Assembly (NCBI GenBank): GCA_009823395.1 | Contig: CM020502.1 | Location: 26,786,944 to 26,850,943 of the forward strand | DNA from: Thamnaconus septentrionalis | Lineage: Eukaryota; Chordata; Actinopteri; Tetraodontiformes; Monacanthidae | Length of the DNA stretch: 64,000 nucleotides | Direction of reading: 5' to 3' | Shown: positions 45,056 through 58,407 of the stretch, piece by piece | How the letters are laid out: every line of letters starts with the position of its first letter | How positions within the stretch are numbered: position 1 is the first letter of the stretch | The notes under the pieces: model-generated | The model's database searches: none | What the model saw: the letters and a program-made list of their open reading frames with translations, nothing else | What the model was told of the DNA's origin: nothing | Made by a program: the position numbers and the translations under genes

Positions 45056-48000
45056 GATTACCAGTCCGCCCGCTTCCTGCGGTAGGGTTTGGTGATTGCC
45101 AGTTGCGATAATGACAAATTTCCTCACGTTCGTTGTTTAAAACGTGGGTAATGAAGAGGCAGCCACTTCAGACCGGGGATTATGCATGCATGGCGCATTA
45201 GGAGACAACCTCTGTTTTTCCTGCCTCCGATAATAAGAATTTGCGGTTGCACCCAGACTAGATATGACCCAGGCTATGCATAAAGTTATTCTAATGTTAT
45301 GTGCAGTGTACAGCTGTTTCACTCAGAAAAACATACTTGGATTTCTAAAACGTGTAGGTCCCCTGACACGCTCAACATTACTACAGCGTGTTTGTGGGAT
45401 CGAAGAGGCATGAAAGCACAAACCACGCATTTCAAGCCTTTATACCAATTATCCAGAGCCCGAGAGTCGTTTCACACCACAGTCCAAAATCAAAGAGGCA
45501 CTTTGCACACAGAAATTGATTTGTTTTCCCCACTAAGAAAAAAAAAAGTCCTTTTCATCCTTCGGAGGCAAAATTTCAACATAAGGAGCAGAAAGTTTTC
45601 TAGCCACAGCAAAGTACAAGCAGACACCCCCCAACCCCAACCAGTGTCACGCATATCCCTACAGCACCTGTAGACCTGCTCACACATTATGAGAAGCTCC
45701 AAATCGATAACTGCAGATTCTACCCTTCCACTCTGCTGGGCCGACCTCACTAAAAGCCCCCATGGGCCCCCAGCGTCAGACAAACACAGACTGATATGCC
45801 CGGGCTGGCTGTGGACTGCTTACTTCCACTTAAATCGATGGTGAACTTGGTTTTATGAAACCATAAACACAACGTCCTCCAGAGTGTCGCAGCGCCGCTG
45901 CCGTCATCAGGGCCAGACTGGGCGGGCGTCTGTTGTCTATGCAGATCTGGACTCAGTGGTTGCAGTGAGGCATCGCAGCCACTAGATACTGCTGCAACCT
46001 GTAATCTGGCTCCTCCCCCGCAGAGACTTAGATGTGACGTCTAGCGTTACGCAATGATCTCCCCTGGGAGTACCCGGTGCTGTACACAACCTAGAATCTG
46101 AGAGATTCCGGAGCTGAAGCGCTGCTTTCAGAAACAGAAAAAAGAAGCTGACGCGTTGACGTGTGCCGCTAATGTAATATCTCACTTTTGGATTTTTGAA
46201 TAAGTGGTGGACAAGCCCCGGGGCGCCCGAAAGCTGCGTCGTGTTTGACGGATTAATCTCCTGGAGATGAGTTAACATCTCTTAATTGGCCTCAGTTCCA
46301 CGCTGGCGCGCTCGGATTCCAATTTAACAAAAACAAATTATGTCGTAATTTGAAAAGGAAAATCGAGATACTGCGACTCTCATCAGCGACTCACTCCTGG
46401 CCACTGAAGCAGCGAAAAAATTAATTAGATATGTCGGGGATCTTGTTTGAGGGAAGCTTTGCAGAAAACCCAGGCTCTTAACGTACTGTTTGTTTTTCCG
46501 AGCGTTGGCCAATTGTGTGATTGCACGGAGCTGTTTGCTCTGCTACCCGGGGAGGAAAAACATCCCTCTCTATGTGGACGAGAAGGTGCTCATCTCGTGA
46601 CCCCTGGCAGCAAATCATCAGTTGCTGATTGAGACCCGGACGTCAGAGGTGTGGCAGTCAATGGTGTTGTTCCTCTCTCTTGTCTGTGTCAGTGTACAGT
46701 AAACACTCGGTGACTCAATGAGTCCGTCCCACTCTTTGGGGGTCACTCCCTGCTAACCACCTCTCTGTTTACCCTCGGCCTCTGTCTCCTCGCCGCTTCC
46801 TCGCCCTTATCTCCGTCTGCCCCGTCGCTCTCTCTGTGGGTTTATAGCCCTTTATTGGGTTGGAAGCGCACAGCCTGGAGGGCAGCATCTGGTTGCTCGA
46901 ATTTACTGGATATTCGGTAAGCAGTGAGGAATCAAGGAAGTACACATTTTATCTCTGGAGTGTAATGTAAGTCATCTAATGGTACTTGTAGTTTGCCAAC
47001 TGAGGCTGAATCGCCGTTTTGTGCATCACTATCAAGCTTTTCTCTGCTGAGAGCTTGATGTTATGCCTCCAAGGCCTCATTAATTCCATTTTCAACAACC
47101 TTGAAATGTGCATTTTGAAACTGCCAATAGAAAACACTTATACATTTAAATATACCTATATTGTAAATCCAGAACCGAGCGTTTTAATTATCTGGACGGG
47201 GTTCCCTTGAAGATTTATTCTGCTTCATATCCCCTGCATGGAACAAACATAGAGCATTAGTTTAGTTTATCTTGCTGCACCAGTATAAGCAGGATTTGTG
47301 ATTGTGCACGGTCCTTAAAGGGACAGTGACTCCCGTAATGTGATCCAGCCAGCCAGGCAGTCCTTAGATGTTGAATCAATATGTAGGTAAAAAAAAACAA
47401 AAAAAACACTCTGGCTCTGCGGGTCCTGGTGCTCTGCCAGCATGGATAAAAATAACTCCAGCCCCAGCCGCGTCCATGTGTTTTTCTGTCTCTTTTCAAC
47501 CTCGCGGGAGCGGCGCCGCTCACTGCTAGTCTGACCCCCAGTGGCGTGGAGTGGCTGTGCGCCGTAGGTGGCTTGTGTTGCGGCATCGACTTTGAAACAC
47601 CCAACCCTCCTGCAAGTGTGTATCCCTCGTTTTTCACGAAGATTGATCATGATGCAAGTGTACCTGAAGACTAGAAGGTTTTTTTGGTCATGGATGCTGA
47701 CGAACAAGTTAAAGTGCAGCTTTCTTATTTGCATTGATTCTGTTTTAGTTTGTGCTTGCTGCTTTAGGTGGTTAAACGTCCGATATTTTGAACTCGATGA
47801 TTTTTTTTTTGTCTGTGGCTAACAAGACACTGATTCTTCTGATTCAGTACCACAGCTAGCTGGACAGCTCCCCCTCTCTCCCACCAGCAGACAGGAAGTC
47901 AGTCGTCTCGCAGCTGAATGTGTTTGGGGCCACCTGGCTGCCTGCCGTTAAGGGTGGGCGTGTTCCTGAGGGTCACGGTTGGCGCTTTTTCTATTGCCAC

Positions 48001-48900
48001 ACCTGCAGGACCGCCGCTGGCCAACATCAAACAGGCGGAGCAGATGTTTTCCAGTGACGTTCCTCATTCACCCACCGCTCAGATGAAAGGACCAGAAAGT
48101 TTTTAGCTGCGAGGGAAAATCACGATGAGATCAAAGACGTAACGTTGTTTAAGTGCCGCAACAGAACGGCTTTTATTTTGAGAGTTTATTATTTATTTCT
48201 TTTTTGTTCTTTAGTAACAGCTTGGTTTTTGAGGACCTCCTCGAGGCATCTGAGCCATATTTTAAGCACAGTTACTGGTGTCTTGTAACTAAAACTACAT
48301 CATAGAACAGCGTTGAAAAAAGTGAGAGCGACTGCACGACTGATGACATCAGAGAAACTGACACAAAGGGCTGCATGTTTGTCTGATGATGTGAAACCGG
48401 TCCGACTTTGCTGCCCTCACCTTGACAGGAGCTATGATGGCAGCCAAGACAAAGACAGGAAGTGTGTCCCTAAGTTCAACGGCCTGTGGTAAATACTTGA
48501 TATGCTGAGTGCATAACTGCGTGAAGTGTGATCGCACTGAGACCCATTTGAACTGCAGTGTTTCCGGGGTAATCAGTATCCTCACATGTGGACGTGAGTA
48601 ACCTCAGATCGCTGAATTATTACAGCCTTGTGTTTCTCTGGATTCAGAGAGTTGTGTTTCGTACACTAATGGCATATTTTTATTTTTGTTTTCAAAATTT
48701 CTCCAGCAGAACGTCACTCTCTAAGCCCCTAAGCGCTGAATTCTAAAGCCGGGGAAAATGTCAAAATTTCCATGTTGTCACACACAGGGAGAGACAGACT
48801 CCGGCTGCATTTGAGATGCAGGAGCTAAAAGTGTTCCTCCTATCGGGCTCGTGGCCGTCTACTATCTTTCTTTTTCTTGGTTTGAGAAGACATCAGACAG

Positions 48901-48998
48901 GTAAATAGAAGCCAGAGGTGGGGAACACAGAGAGACTGCTGAGAATTGAACCCACAACCTTCTTGCTGTGAAGCAGTGTTGCTCCCCCTGACCTCCAG
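48901..48998 (-). repeat. tRNA-derived SINE fragment
   Basis: Read on the minus strand, the segment contains CACAGCAAGAAGGTTGTGGG followed by GGTTCAATTC, an RNA polymerase III B-box-like sequence of the form found in fish tRNA-derived SINEs. Only the head region is recognisable. Confidence 0.5.
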
Positions 48999-49039
48999 TT
49001 TTGGAAAAAAAATAAATAAAAATAAAAGAAAACGTTTGC

Positions 49040-49078
<39 letters not shown>

Positions 49079-52000
49079 GAAATCCATATTGCCTGTGAAT
49101 GCTGCTTTTAATAAATTGACATCCTGATGTTGGAATATTTTTCCTGGTCTGAAAACAAGTAAGAGAGCAAAGAGAGATCCGCTCCATAGGTGGCGCTCTG
49201 CCTCTCATTAGAATCACAACAGGAGAAAATTCCCATTGCTAGATCACTGGCTTATTACAAGTGATTCCATCCAGCGGGGAAAGTCGTGCAACAAGCAGCA
49301 TCAAGAGCCATTTTCAATTCTCCGCACAGCATCAAAGCACTTGAGAAATTGAGCAAAGACAATGTGGCGTGAAATGGCGCAGCGTCGGCCGAGCTCGGGC
49401 TCAGTGGCCAAAACAGAAAATGTCCCGTCCTCCTTTAATCCTCCATAAAATGATTTTGCTCCACCCTCTTAGCGGAGCCGCCACATTCAAATATTCATTA
49501 GGCGTAAATTCAAAACCAGAGCCATTTACTCACACCGGCCACCTTTTGCCCTTTTCAATTTGAATTCAGGACACAGCTGTAATTCGTTTCAGCGGCTGTA
49601 ATGGGATTGCACCAATGTTGTAGTGGCAACCTTCAATAACTGCAGCTCCAATAATGGACTGAACCCCTTTCATGCCGCGCCTGCCCCGCATCCACCTCAA
49701 TGGTAATGATTTCTCCCTCATCAAAGTGGAGAAATGCTTCTCAAGTCTGTGCATTTTCTTCACTTCACACTCATTAAGTCTGCCCTCAGCCAGCCGGAGA
49801 GCATCTTTGTATTCCTGCCTCACATGTCTCTGGTTATGAGAATAGATGGGCGGTATGAGATGCATCCTAATGGAGCCGAGGAGGATGCAGTTTGTATTTT
49901 AAATTGGCCTTTTGTTGAGTAGCTTTAGCTTTTTAACTGGAAATAACTCAGGTTTTCATTGTAAAAAATGTTTGGGATTATTTTATCTTTTGTGCCTTTT
50001 TCTAGATATCTGTAGATTTATTGTTTATTTAGTTATATGATTATTTGTTGTTCATCAGTTTTGCAAGGAAGTGCCACCGGAGTTCCAAAAGAAAAGAAAA
50101 GATCTGAAAAAGTGAAGAATGTGGAACCTTTAACCATTGTTTATTAATCAAAAACAAGATTTCACACATAGCATTAAATTTATTTAACTAAAAATTGGCG
50201 CATATACTAAAAAAACAAAAACAAAACTTAAACCAAAATTGATCACCAAAGACTGAAACTGTGCGTGTTCTGATTTTTATTTCCAGGCGCCAGCACCTTT
50301 TTCTTTTAAAGAGCGGTTGGATTTTTCCAGAGAGGTGTCCAGAATGTGACAGGAGAAAAAAGAAAAAAAAAGCTAATTTGTCAGATTGTTGACAGACTCA
50401 GTGAAGTGGGACAGCAGCTCATGAGGGAGAGGGAGAATTTTTCAGGTCTCTGTGCCTTTCTTCTTCACTGACTGGAGGAGGAACTGTGCACCATTGTGGC
50501 AACAGATGGCGCTCCACACAATAGTGACAATACGGGTAAAGAAAGAAAAAAGAGAAAAAAGAACCCCACCCGATGAAATACCTTTCATGTACATGCAAAT
50601 GAGATTGGTCGCAAAGTCCTAAATATTAAATTGGATGCGGTTATCATCCTTCACCATCAAAACACTGAAGTGTACTTAATTTATGACCGTGTATCAATAC
50701 CTGAGCCTGGCAAGATGGATGGGTTGAGTTTGTTTGCTGGCACCGATTCTTTTTTTCCTCAGACGTTGGAGAAACGGGTTGGAGTCAAAAGCCGAAGGAG
50801 CGGCAGATAACGGCTGCGAGCCGAGCAGCCGGTGATGAATGACACGGCCGAGGGTTTGATTAGTTTTTTATCTGCTCACGAGACTCTCGGGGATGCAGGG
50901 AGATTGATGGGCCGCGGAGAGCTGACCCGGCGCCGCTTTGTTTGGACGGCACAGCGTGTTCTTGGGACTGAGTGCACTGTGAGTCAAATACACTGAGCAG
51001 TCCCTCGCTCTCCATGCTGGACATGGAGACTGACTGCCCTTCGGCTGTTTTTAAAAGCACCAGATCTCCACTTTCCATCCCTGGGCCCCAGAACATCCGC
51101 CTCACACCATTAATTAGACATACAATTCTGTAAATCTCAAGGAAACGTGCATAATTATTAGCCCTGGGTTTGCAGCTGCCCACGCAAAAACGTGAACAAT
51201 TTTTTAACATTTTAATTTGTTAATTGACAGACTGCCGGCAGGGATTGTTGTTTGAAAATGTTCACGGTCACCGTAATTTGGCAATATTTTTAACCTTAGT
51301 AGTGGTCAAAAATACTGAAATAGTGGGCAGTTTTTCTTTGCAGTTTGCAATGAAATCTAACGTTGTGAGCCACGCCCTCCGTCTGTTGACCTGCTGAGGG
51401 CGCGAGACGGACTCGCCGATGCTCTCCCATGATATAATAATCCCAAAATCGATGCCCGGGGGCCAGTATTGATTGGCTACATTTACTTGCACAATGTACA
51501 GGTGTTATCTTTGCCACCACAAAGGTAGGGGGGCGAATGGGGCTGGGGGGCGAGAGGTGGGGGGGCCTCGAACCGCCGCCATGGATTTTCTTTTGGCTTC
51601 AAGGTCAACTCGAGGGAACTTGGTTGGAAAAGAAGCGGCTAATGGAAAAGGGAGATGATTGGCAGCAGGTCAGCGTGAACGTATTTGTGAGTGGTGGGGT
51701 TTTTACCCCTGGGGGCGATGAGAGGGTGGGGGTCTTTGGAAAAAGCCAGAGTTTGTTTGCCGCGTGCCAGAAATAACCAAAAGACAATCATATATACGAC
51801 TAACATGCTTTTTAAAGATGGTTCCAACAGCGGCAGATTAATAATAGATAAATCTGATACGGCTCGCAGGTGACGCCTGATTTTTTTTCTTAGACCTTTG
51901 ACAGCTGTAGATGTAGATGTTTATAGACGTAGATCATTCAAATCAGCGGAGAACATAAGCGAAGAAACTGTTGTTCTTCAAATTCAGAACCGTGGCGGGA

Positions 52001-53940
52001 GTGCCCTTCCCTCCGCCCCCCGGCGCCTGTTTGCGTGCGTGTGTGGAGGCTGTCAACATCCATTTCCTTCACTTTGAGCTAATACCCTTTATTGAGCAAC
52101 AAGCCGGCGTGCTCCAAACAGAAGCCAGAGCTAAACAGCCATGCCTAATAAAGCTGAGTATTTCCAAAAGGGGAATCAGCATCTAATGGACCTTGATGAG
52201 AGTCAATGCGCCGACCTCGTCTCTCCAAGTAGATTTATGACACGGCGTTGAACCCGGGGACTCGTATTACTGGACAAGTGAACACGGATTGATGGTAGTC
52301 GCAAAATGCAAGCACGTCTCAAGATGCAGCATCAACCCCCCTGATTAATTGGGAGAGCTGTTTTATAATATTTTCCATGAAATCAGGCCTCCATCTCACA
52401 AAGTTCATCTCAAAATGTAGTTGTTAGTTGGGAATTTGTCCAAAGTCAGTTGGTTTCCGATCTGAGCAGCCCAGTTCAGACATCCTGCTGGACTGATGGT
52501 CACAGTGGTAACCATGCCAACTGAAGGGGGGAGGAAAAAAAGAAAAAGAAAAATCTAGCTTTCAGTTGGGACGCTGGATTAGATTTGAGGTCTTAAAATC
52601 AGTTTAGCCTGATTACAGCTGGCGCTTGTGTGTTGGATGGACTGCTGTGGAGCTCAAGTAATGAATTTAGACATCACGACATATGGACGGACTGCACGCT
52701 GCCCAAATTAGGGGCCAAAGTGTTTCCAGTCCCTTTTGATGCCGCATCACTAACTTCACATTTTGGCCACGGGCTTAATTTGAATAGTGTCTGAATAAAA
52801 GTACAGCACATCTCCGTGCAGCTGGAGCGCCGTCGTCCAAAGGTCAAAGGGCGACCTGTGATCCCTACGGCACTTTGAGCCTCCGTGAGACGGCTCGGAT
52901 CAGTTTTGCAGTTCAGTCCAAGGTGGTCGGTGGCGGGCTGCTTCGTTTTTCAAATGGAAACTGCTGTCGCCTGTCTCGGTTCCATCTGCTCGGCGGTGGT
53001 TATTGAAAACAAATAGACGGGACTCATGTTCTTGGCGGGGGAAAAAAAGAGGAGATGCACCTGGCGGGATATCAGCTCCTGTCTGAGCAGCAGCAGCAGC
53101 TGCAGCTGTGTGGCCCCGCCTCCCTTTGAGGTGCTGGACCAGGCAGGCAGGCAGGCAGGCAGACAGGCAGCCGGGCGACTCTGCGAGTCTCCTTGACGGT
53201 CTTTTACAGCATCAATCAGTGCTGCTCTCCATTTATATGTAAATGCAGCGGTGGCGACGTTTCACTCCTAAAATAGTCGGAGGTAATTCTGCATCCTCCC
53301 CATCTTCCCTCTTAATAAATGTCGTCGTTATTGCTCCTCTCGGTTTCCGTCTCCCGCAGACGCTAAAGACGCTCGGGCTCTTAATCATTGGCCCAATGGA
53401 GGAGAAATTGGCTTAGTTTAGTTGTGTCTTAGTTTATAAAATTGGCTGACGGAGGCCTCGCCGTGTTTTTTTTCTTTCCATTTTGATAGCGTTTTCACTT
53501 GAAATTGGAGTGAAACGCGGCAGAGCTGTTTTTTTTTCAGCTCATTTATTTCAATCTGTTCCATTGAGGAAGACTTCGCTTTTCACGGCGCAGATAAAGA
53601 GACGCTTCTTTCACTTCCCCGGTGTGTTTGATGATGAGTGGCCCCTGCCGGGGTTAATGAGGAGGCATGTTTTTTCCTCACCGTTTGCAGCCCACTCTGA
53701 GACTCCTGAGAAAGGACTCTCACCTTGGGATGATGTTGCAAGAGTAAAGTGCGAGGAGACCATGAGCCCGTCCAGTAATGGGGGAGTCAGAGTCGTCATC
53801 CTTGAGGAGTCCCGGTAGCTTGTTTGTGGTCTACTGCAGCATGGAAGCCTCGATATATAATGTCACAAGCCGATCTAATATTCATCAGACGGCATGCTGG
53901 TGACAAACTCTTGGATAACCGCGCCATCAATAATTGAAAA

Positions 53941-54724
53941 GGCCACTGACGTCGATGCAAACACAAGGGCGTGAAGGCGAGGAAGCCAGCGTTTTCACTG
54001 AAACTGCACAGACCGAAACCGCACATTTTCGAAAACGCTCCTCGGGGTGGCTAAGTTTGAAAATGCCACCCTGCCTGGATTCGTGTAAACGCCGAAACTG
54101 ATTATTTTGAGGAAACAATGATGTCACAGCTCTGAACCCCTCCCCCTGCCCTGCAACTTGAGCGGCCGTGAGGTGCAGGCGACCACTCATAACATCAAGA
54201 ACCACGTCAGGCAACAGACCTGTTGGCTTCCCATTAACCTCCATTTCAACAAACCGCAAAAAATAGTGAACAATTACACATGGTGCTCGTGGATCCATCG
54301 TGGATTGTGTGCAAAGTGAAAATAAACACAAGGAAAGCAATTTGCAAACATTTGGTTTTACTTTTTATTGATTTGTTAGCAAACTTTTACCGGCACAACT
54401 CCCAGTCAACCTTAACATGGACCTTTTAAGGCTTTGAGCTCTAAAATAACTCGAAGCAGAAGTTCAACTCTGTCGTTTATCCGCACCGTCTTTTCACCAG
54501 CGATCTTTCTGTTCTCAGTGGTGCTCATGTTAGCGAGCTGCTGCTTCTTTAAACACGGTGTGTTTCAGGTGTTCTTCTTCCTCTTCTGCCTTTAGGGAAT
54601 AAACGTGCAGCGCCACATCAGGCCTGGCATAGGTACTACATCGTTTTCAGTCGTTTCCAACGTATCTGTGTAAGCGCTTTATGTGTGGTTTAAAAAATAA
54701 ATCTGTCTCCGTGTAAATGGCCCC
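53941..54724. mobile_element. GGCC-ended inverted-repeat element (family D), long copy
   Basis: The right end GTCTCCGTGTAAATGGCCCC is the inverse of the left end seen at 40051. The left end here is degraded (GGCCACTGACGTCG). It shares at least four blocks with 40051-40440 but has about 390 additional interior bases. A minus-strand open frame covers part of the interior; I see no transposase motif in it. Confidence 0.68.
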
Positions 54725-56466
54725 GAAGAAAACCAAGGAGCAGAAGGATCAGAACTTATCCAGACTTTTCAGACTTCCAGCCTTTTCCAGACATCTTCAC
54801 CGATTTTCAGTTCTTGTTGTTCAGCATCTGTCCGCCTCTGTGGGTCACAGGTGCTCTACTTCCTCTGCGAGGCTGGAGGTCTGGGGATGTGTCCAGTTCA
54901 CCCCCACCCCCCACCCTTGCCCTCCCTCTGCCCTTTATTATGGCTCCAGATCCTGCAGCAAAAGGTCGCAGCCCGCCGCCGTATTTGCCCTTTCTGTTGG
55001 CCAAGACCCCCCGCCGACCTGCTTCCTCTTTGCCAAACTCACCGGCTCTCACGCAAAAACGCCACATAAGCGCCAGCCTTCCATCGTGCACTTTGGAAAA
55101 CTACCATGACCCCCTCTCCTCCCCCCACCACCACCACCACCATCTATTAAGTCCCTCTGGCTGTTGTTGAGATTACATTTTCTATTACTGGACCGTGGAA
55201 AATAGATGAATTACCTCTGATGCGGCGCTCTTATTGTGTCCTGTTTTCATTAGCCGTGTCACCCTGCTCTCTTTATCTTCTTTATCTCTATTCCATTTTC
55301 TCCCCGCGCCACATTTCCCAGCCTGTGATATCCGTGCCGATGCCTCCGTGTGAAAGACTTGCTGTCCGGGGGAGGAGGAGGGAGGAGCAGACACCTGAAA
55401 CCGCCGACCTTTTACGGGCAGAAAATAGTTTTTCCTACTTTTTTTGGGGGTGCCATTAGTTTGTTTTGCAGAGGAAAACAAGCACTATGTCTTGATTTTT
55501 TTTTTTTCTTGTCGTTTTTGGAGACACTGCCAGTTTTGGGAGTAATCAGATGCCTGATCATCTAATGCCTTATCATGAGTCAAGATAATAGTTTATAGAA
55601 AGATAAATCATAGAAAGATTTCAGCCATCCTGTGTGTATTTGGTGCTTCTGCTCTCCTGTCAGTCAGAGATGAAGGTTGTAAATACTTATATTTATATAC
55701 AAATCTACATATTGTCCTGCTGTGTCTCACCAGACACTGAGTGGATAGTCTTGACGATGGAGACGCTGCAGCCCCACCTGCTGTACGGTGCCACGCAGTG
55801 TCCACGCTGCGTGTGCGCAAGCAAGGAGGAGGGGGAGAAGTAGAAAGAGGAGGAGGAGCAGGAGGCGTCACGGTGGATTATTTTTGAGGCTGCTCCCCCG
55901 TTTCTGCTCCCCTGCGTTGTAATTATGCATACGTGCGGCGGTGGTGGCGATGCAGGGAGAAAAAAAAAGTTATTTATACTGTGCCGAGCGGTGTCCAACT
56001 GCCACAAATTTTCTGATTGGTCTGGGCTGCTTTTTCTAGGTCAGACAGTGGATGGCGGGCACACACACACACTCTCTCTCTCTCACAAATATTCTCAGTC
56101 ACACACACACACACACACACACAGCTCCAAGCGAGGAAGGTGATGTGCATTAGTCGCGTGGTTGCTCCTCTTCCTCCCCAATCTAAATATAAACGTGACT
56201 CATGGCGATGTCTTTGCTGGCACGGACTCAAGATGGCGACGCGTCCTCACCGACTCTGGCAGGTTGTCCCTCCTCCTGCCGTCCACTTCCTGTCCGCTGT
56301 CGTGAACGTGTCTGTCCTTGTGATGGAGTGCTTAACGTAACGTACAGGCAGTAAAAGTCGTTGGCGGTCACTGGCAGCTGTTGCTGCTGCTCAGCGAGGC
56401 CCAGTGGTGGAGATCAGGTGGGTAGGAGGAGACTCTTCTCCCTGCACCATCACCTCCCTCTCATTA

Positions 56467-57081
56467 GCTGTGTTTCTAAAATTTCGACAAAGTACAATTT
56501 GCAGGTGTTTCCATTGAAAGGTGTGAAGCGCATAAGCCGTAATTCTGGTAAAATCTTGTCCCTCGAGACCCCACTTTGAGGAGGATGGAGGTACAAAATT
56601 TCTTGTATAAATCTGCACTTCGATATTGTCAAGAAGAATGGTAGTTATATTTTTCTCTTTGATTACCTCCTCTGTCCAAACATAAGGCGCCATTTTCACT
56701 TGAAGTGAACTGGTCACGTGACTCCGTACCCATCCGGCAACGTGTAAATGCGAAAAAAGTGTTTGTGTGTACACTTTTGCCATATACCTCTATATGGATA
56801 CGTCTGAAAAACCACCTCATGAGATCGTCAAAACCTTTTAGCCATATTTGAGAGGTCTTTCCGCCCTGCGATGAACTGGCGACTTGTCCAGGGTGTCACC
56901 CTGCTTTCGCCCTAAGACAGCTGGGATAGACTCCAGCAGACCCCCGTGACCCTGAATAGGAATAAGCGGGTATAGAAGATGAATGAATGAGAGGTCTTTC
57001 CAAGTTTAGGTGTCTCCATGACCAGTTTTTTTATTGTGATATTTAAGTTTTGCTCAATTCTCGGGGTGATGGAAACACGGC
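56467..57081 (+). mobile_element. Family A MITE, copy 5, interrupted by a nested insertion
   Basis: TA then GCTGTGTTTCTAAAAT at left; TGATGGAAACACGGC then TA at right. The element is split by the 126-bp insertion at 56863-56988; without it the length fits the other full copies. Confidence 0.85.
56863..56988 (+). mobile_element. LINE/SINE 3' tail inserted into a family A MITE
   Basis: The insertion opens GCCCTGCGATGAACTGGCGA and closes with GAATAAGCGGGTATAGAAGA followed by TGAATGAAT, the tail common to many fish non-LTR retroelements. The 13-base sequence GAGAGGTCTTTCC occurs on both sides (56850-56862 and 56989-57001), an exact target-site duplication, so this is a 5'-truncated retrotransposition event. 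Confidence 0.88.
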
Positions 57082-58407
57082 TATTGTCTCCTTCTTTCTC
57101 TCTTCCTTTGTCGGCCCACTGGGTGTCTGTGCCCTTTGGTCGGAGGGGAGTCGCTATGAAAGTAGCGGAGGAGGTAAAAAAAAAAACAACCTCTACCGTC
57201 ACAGCGCTGCGGTGTTCAGTATCACAAGGTACTTTTCCGAAGTTGTATCTGTCTGTAATTTGAAATGTTTTGAAAGCTGTTGCACAGAGGTGATACTTTT
57301 TTAACGTGTGAATAATAATCCAAAATCTTAACACATTAACTGTTACTAGCTGTGTAGTAATGAAGGTAGACCAGTTAGACAGTGGGCTGTCTTGTCTGGT
57401 CATTGGGGCGGATTAGCATTAGCAACATTTCCAACAGAATCACCTGTAGCTGCTGCCAGGGCTAATTAAAAAACCTGAGGCGAGTAAGTGTTTTCTCAGC
57501 GGAGGCGGAATGAGCTGCAGCTCAGTTAACGTGATGCTTATGATTAATTATTAATAACTGGGATTTGCTGCCTCCTATCAGTCCGGTGTGGAGGGAAGCG
57601 GTGCCGTTACCTCACAGTCTGACCTGTCACACTGACTGCCAGCCGTTCCACTGAATCGATCATGGCCACCAGTGATGCATCATCGTTCATTTTTTTCCCT
57701 CCACCCTCAACCTCATCCCTCCACCACCACCACCACACGGCCTTGGAACTAGTTTTATTTTCAGCTGCTTTATCGACAGCATCTATCACATTTCACAGCG
57801 ACACGTCCCTTCTTGCCCCTGCTCCCAAAGTTGAAAGACAGGAAATGAGAAAGAAAGAAAGAAAGAAAGGAGGGAGGGGAAAAAAAACCCTCCTTTGACT
57901 GGTTTTATTTTATTCCGTCCCTTCGGATTGGCTGAAGTCAGATTTCCATTTCTCTCTCTGCGAACTCCAGTCAGGAGAGGAGACTCTCATTCTTGGAGAG
58001 GCTCTCTGGGCGGCTCTGGGTCTCAGCGGCCGAGCTCTGGCCATGGCCCGCCTGGAGCGGCCGAACCTTTAAAGTGCTCTCTGTCACTTTACATTTGCGG
58101 CCTGATATTAACAGTGCAGGCGGCGGAGCAGCAGACGGAGAGAACATTAGCCGCAACTCACAAAAAAAAAGAGAGCCCCCGAGGCCCACGGCTGGGTTCA
58201 GAGTGTCCAAGCAGGAAGTTGTCTTGGACTGAAAGCACTTGTTTGAATTCAGAAATTGCTTTGGTAAATGTGAGCTTAGCTAGTGTTCCAATGAATGGGA
58301 GTGTAGAAATACACTCTCTTCCTTAGATGTCATGCATTGTGGGGATCCTCTAGTCTGCCACGAAATGCTCCCGTGTGATGAGCAGCTGCAGGAACGAACG
58401 CAAAAGA

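Larger units (their letters stand above)
37561..53940. other. Gene desert with candidate conserved non-coding blocks
   Basis: No exon was supported. Simple repeats: C/T-rich tract 37800-37860, GGT array 38140-38166, AT/TC repeat 38480-38550, CA 43163-43184, long poly-A 49046-49073. A GGCC-ended element lies at 40051-40440 and a tRNA-like SINE fragment at 48901-48998. Many stretches carry TAATTA, AATTAG and ATGCAAAT cores in long unique sequence (44280-45120, 49370-49930, 50860-51250, 52030-52200), the usual look of developmental enhancers, but conservation is unproven. Confidence 0.45.

Noticed and set aside
49566..49865. 99-codon minus-strand frame with EYKDALRLAEGRLNECEVKK-like peptide
   Set aside because: No start context, splice sites or family match; the block looks like unique non-coding sequence.
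53927..54340. 137-codon minus-strand frame
   Set aside because: It lies inside a family D mobile element and shows no transposase motif.
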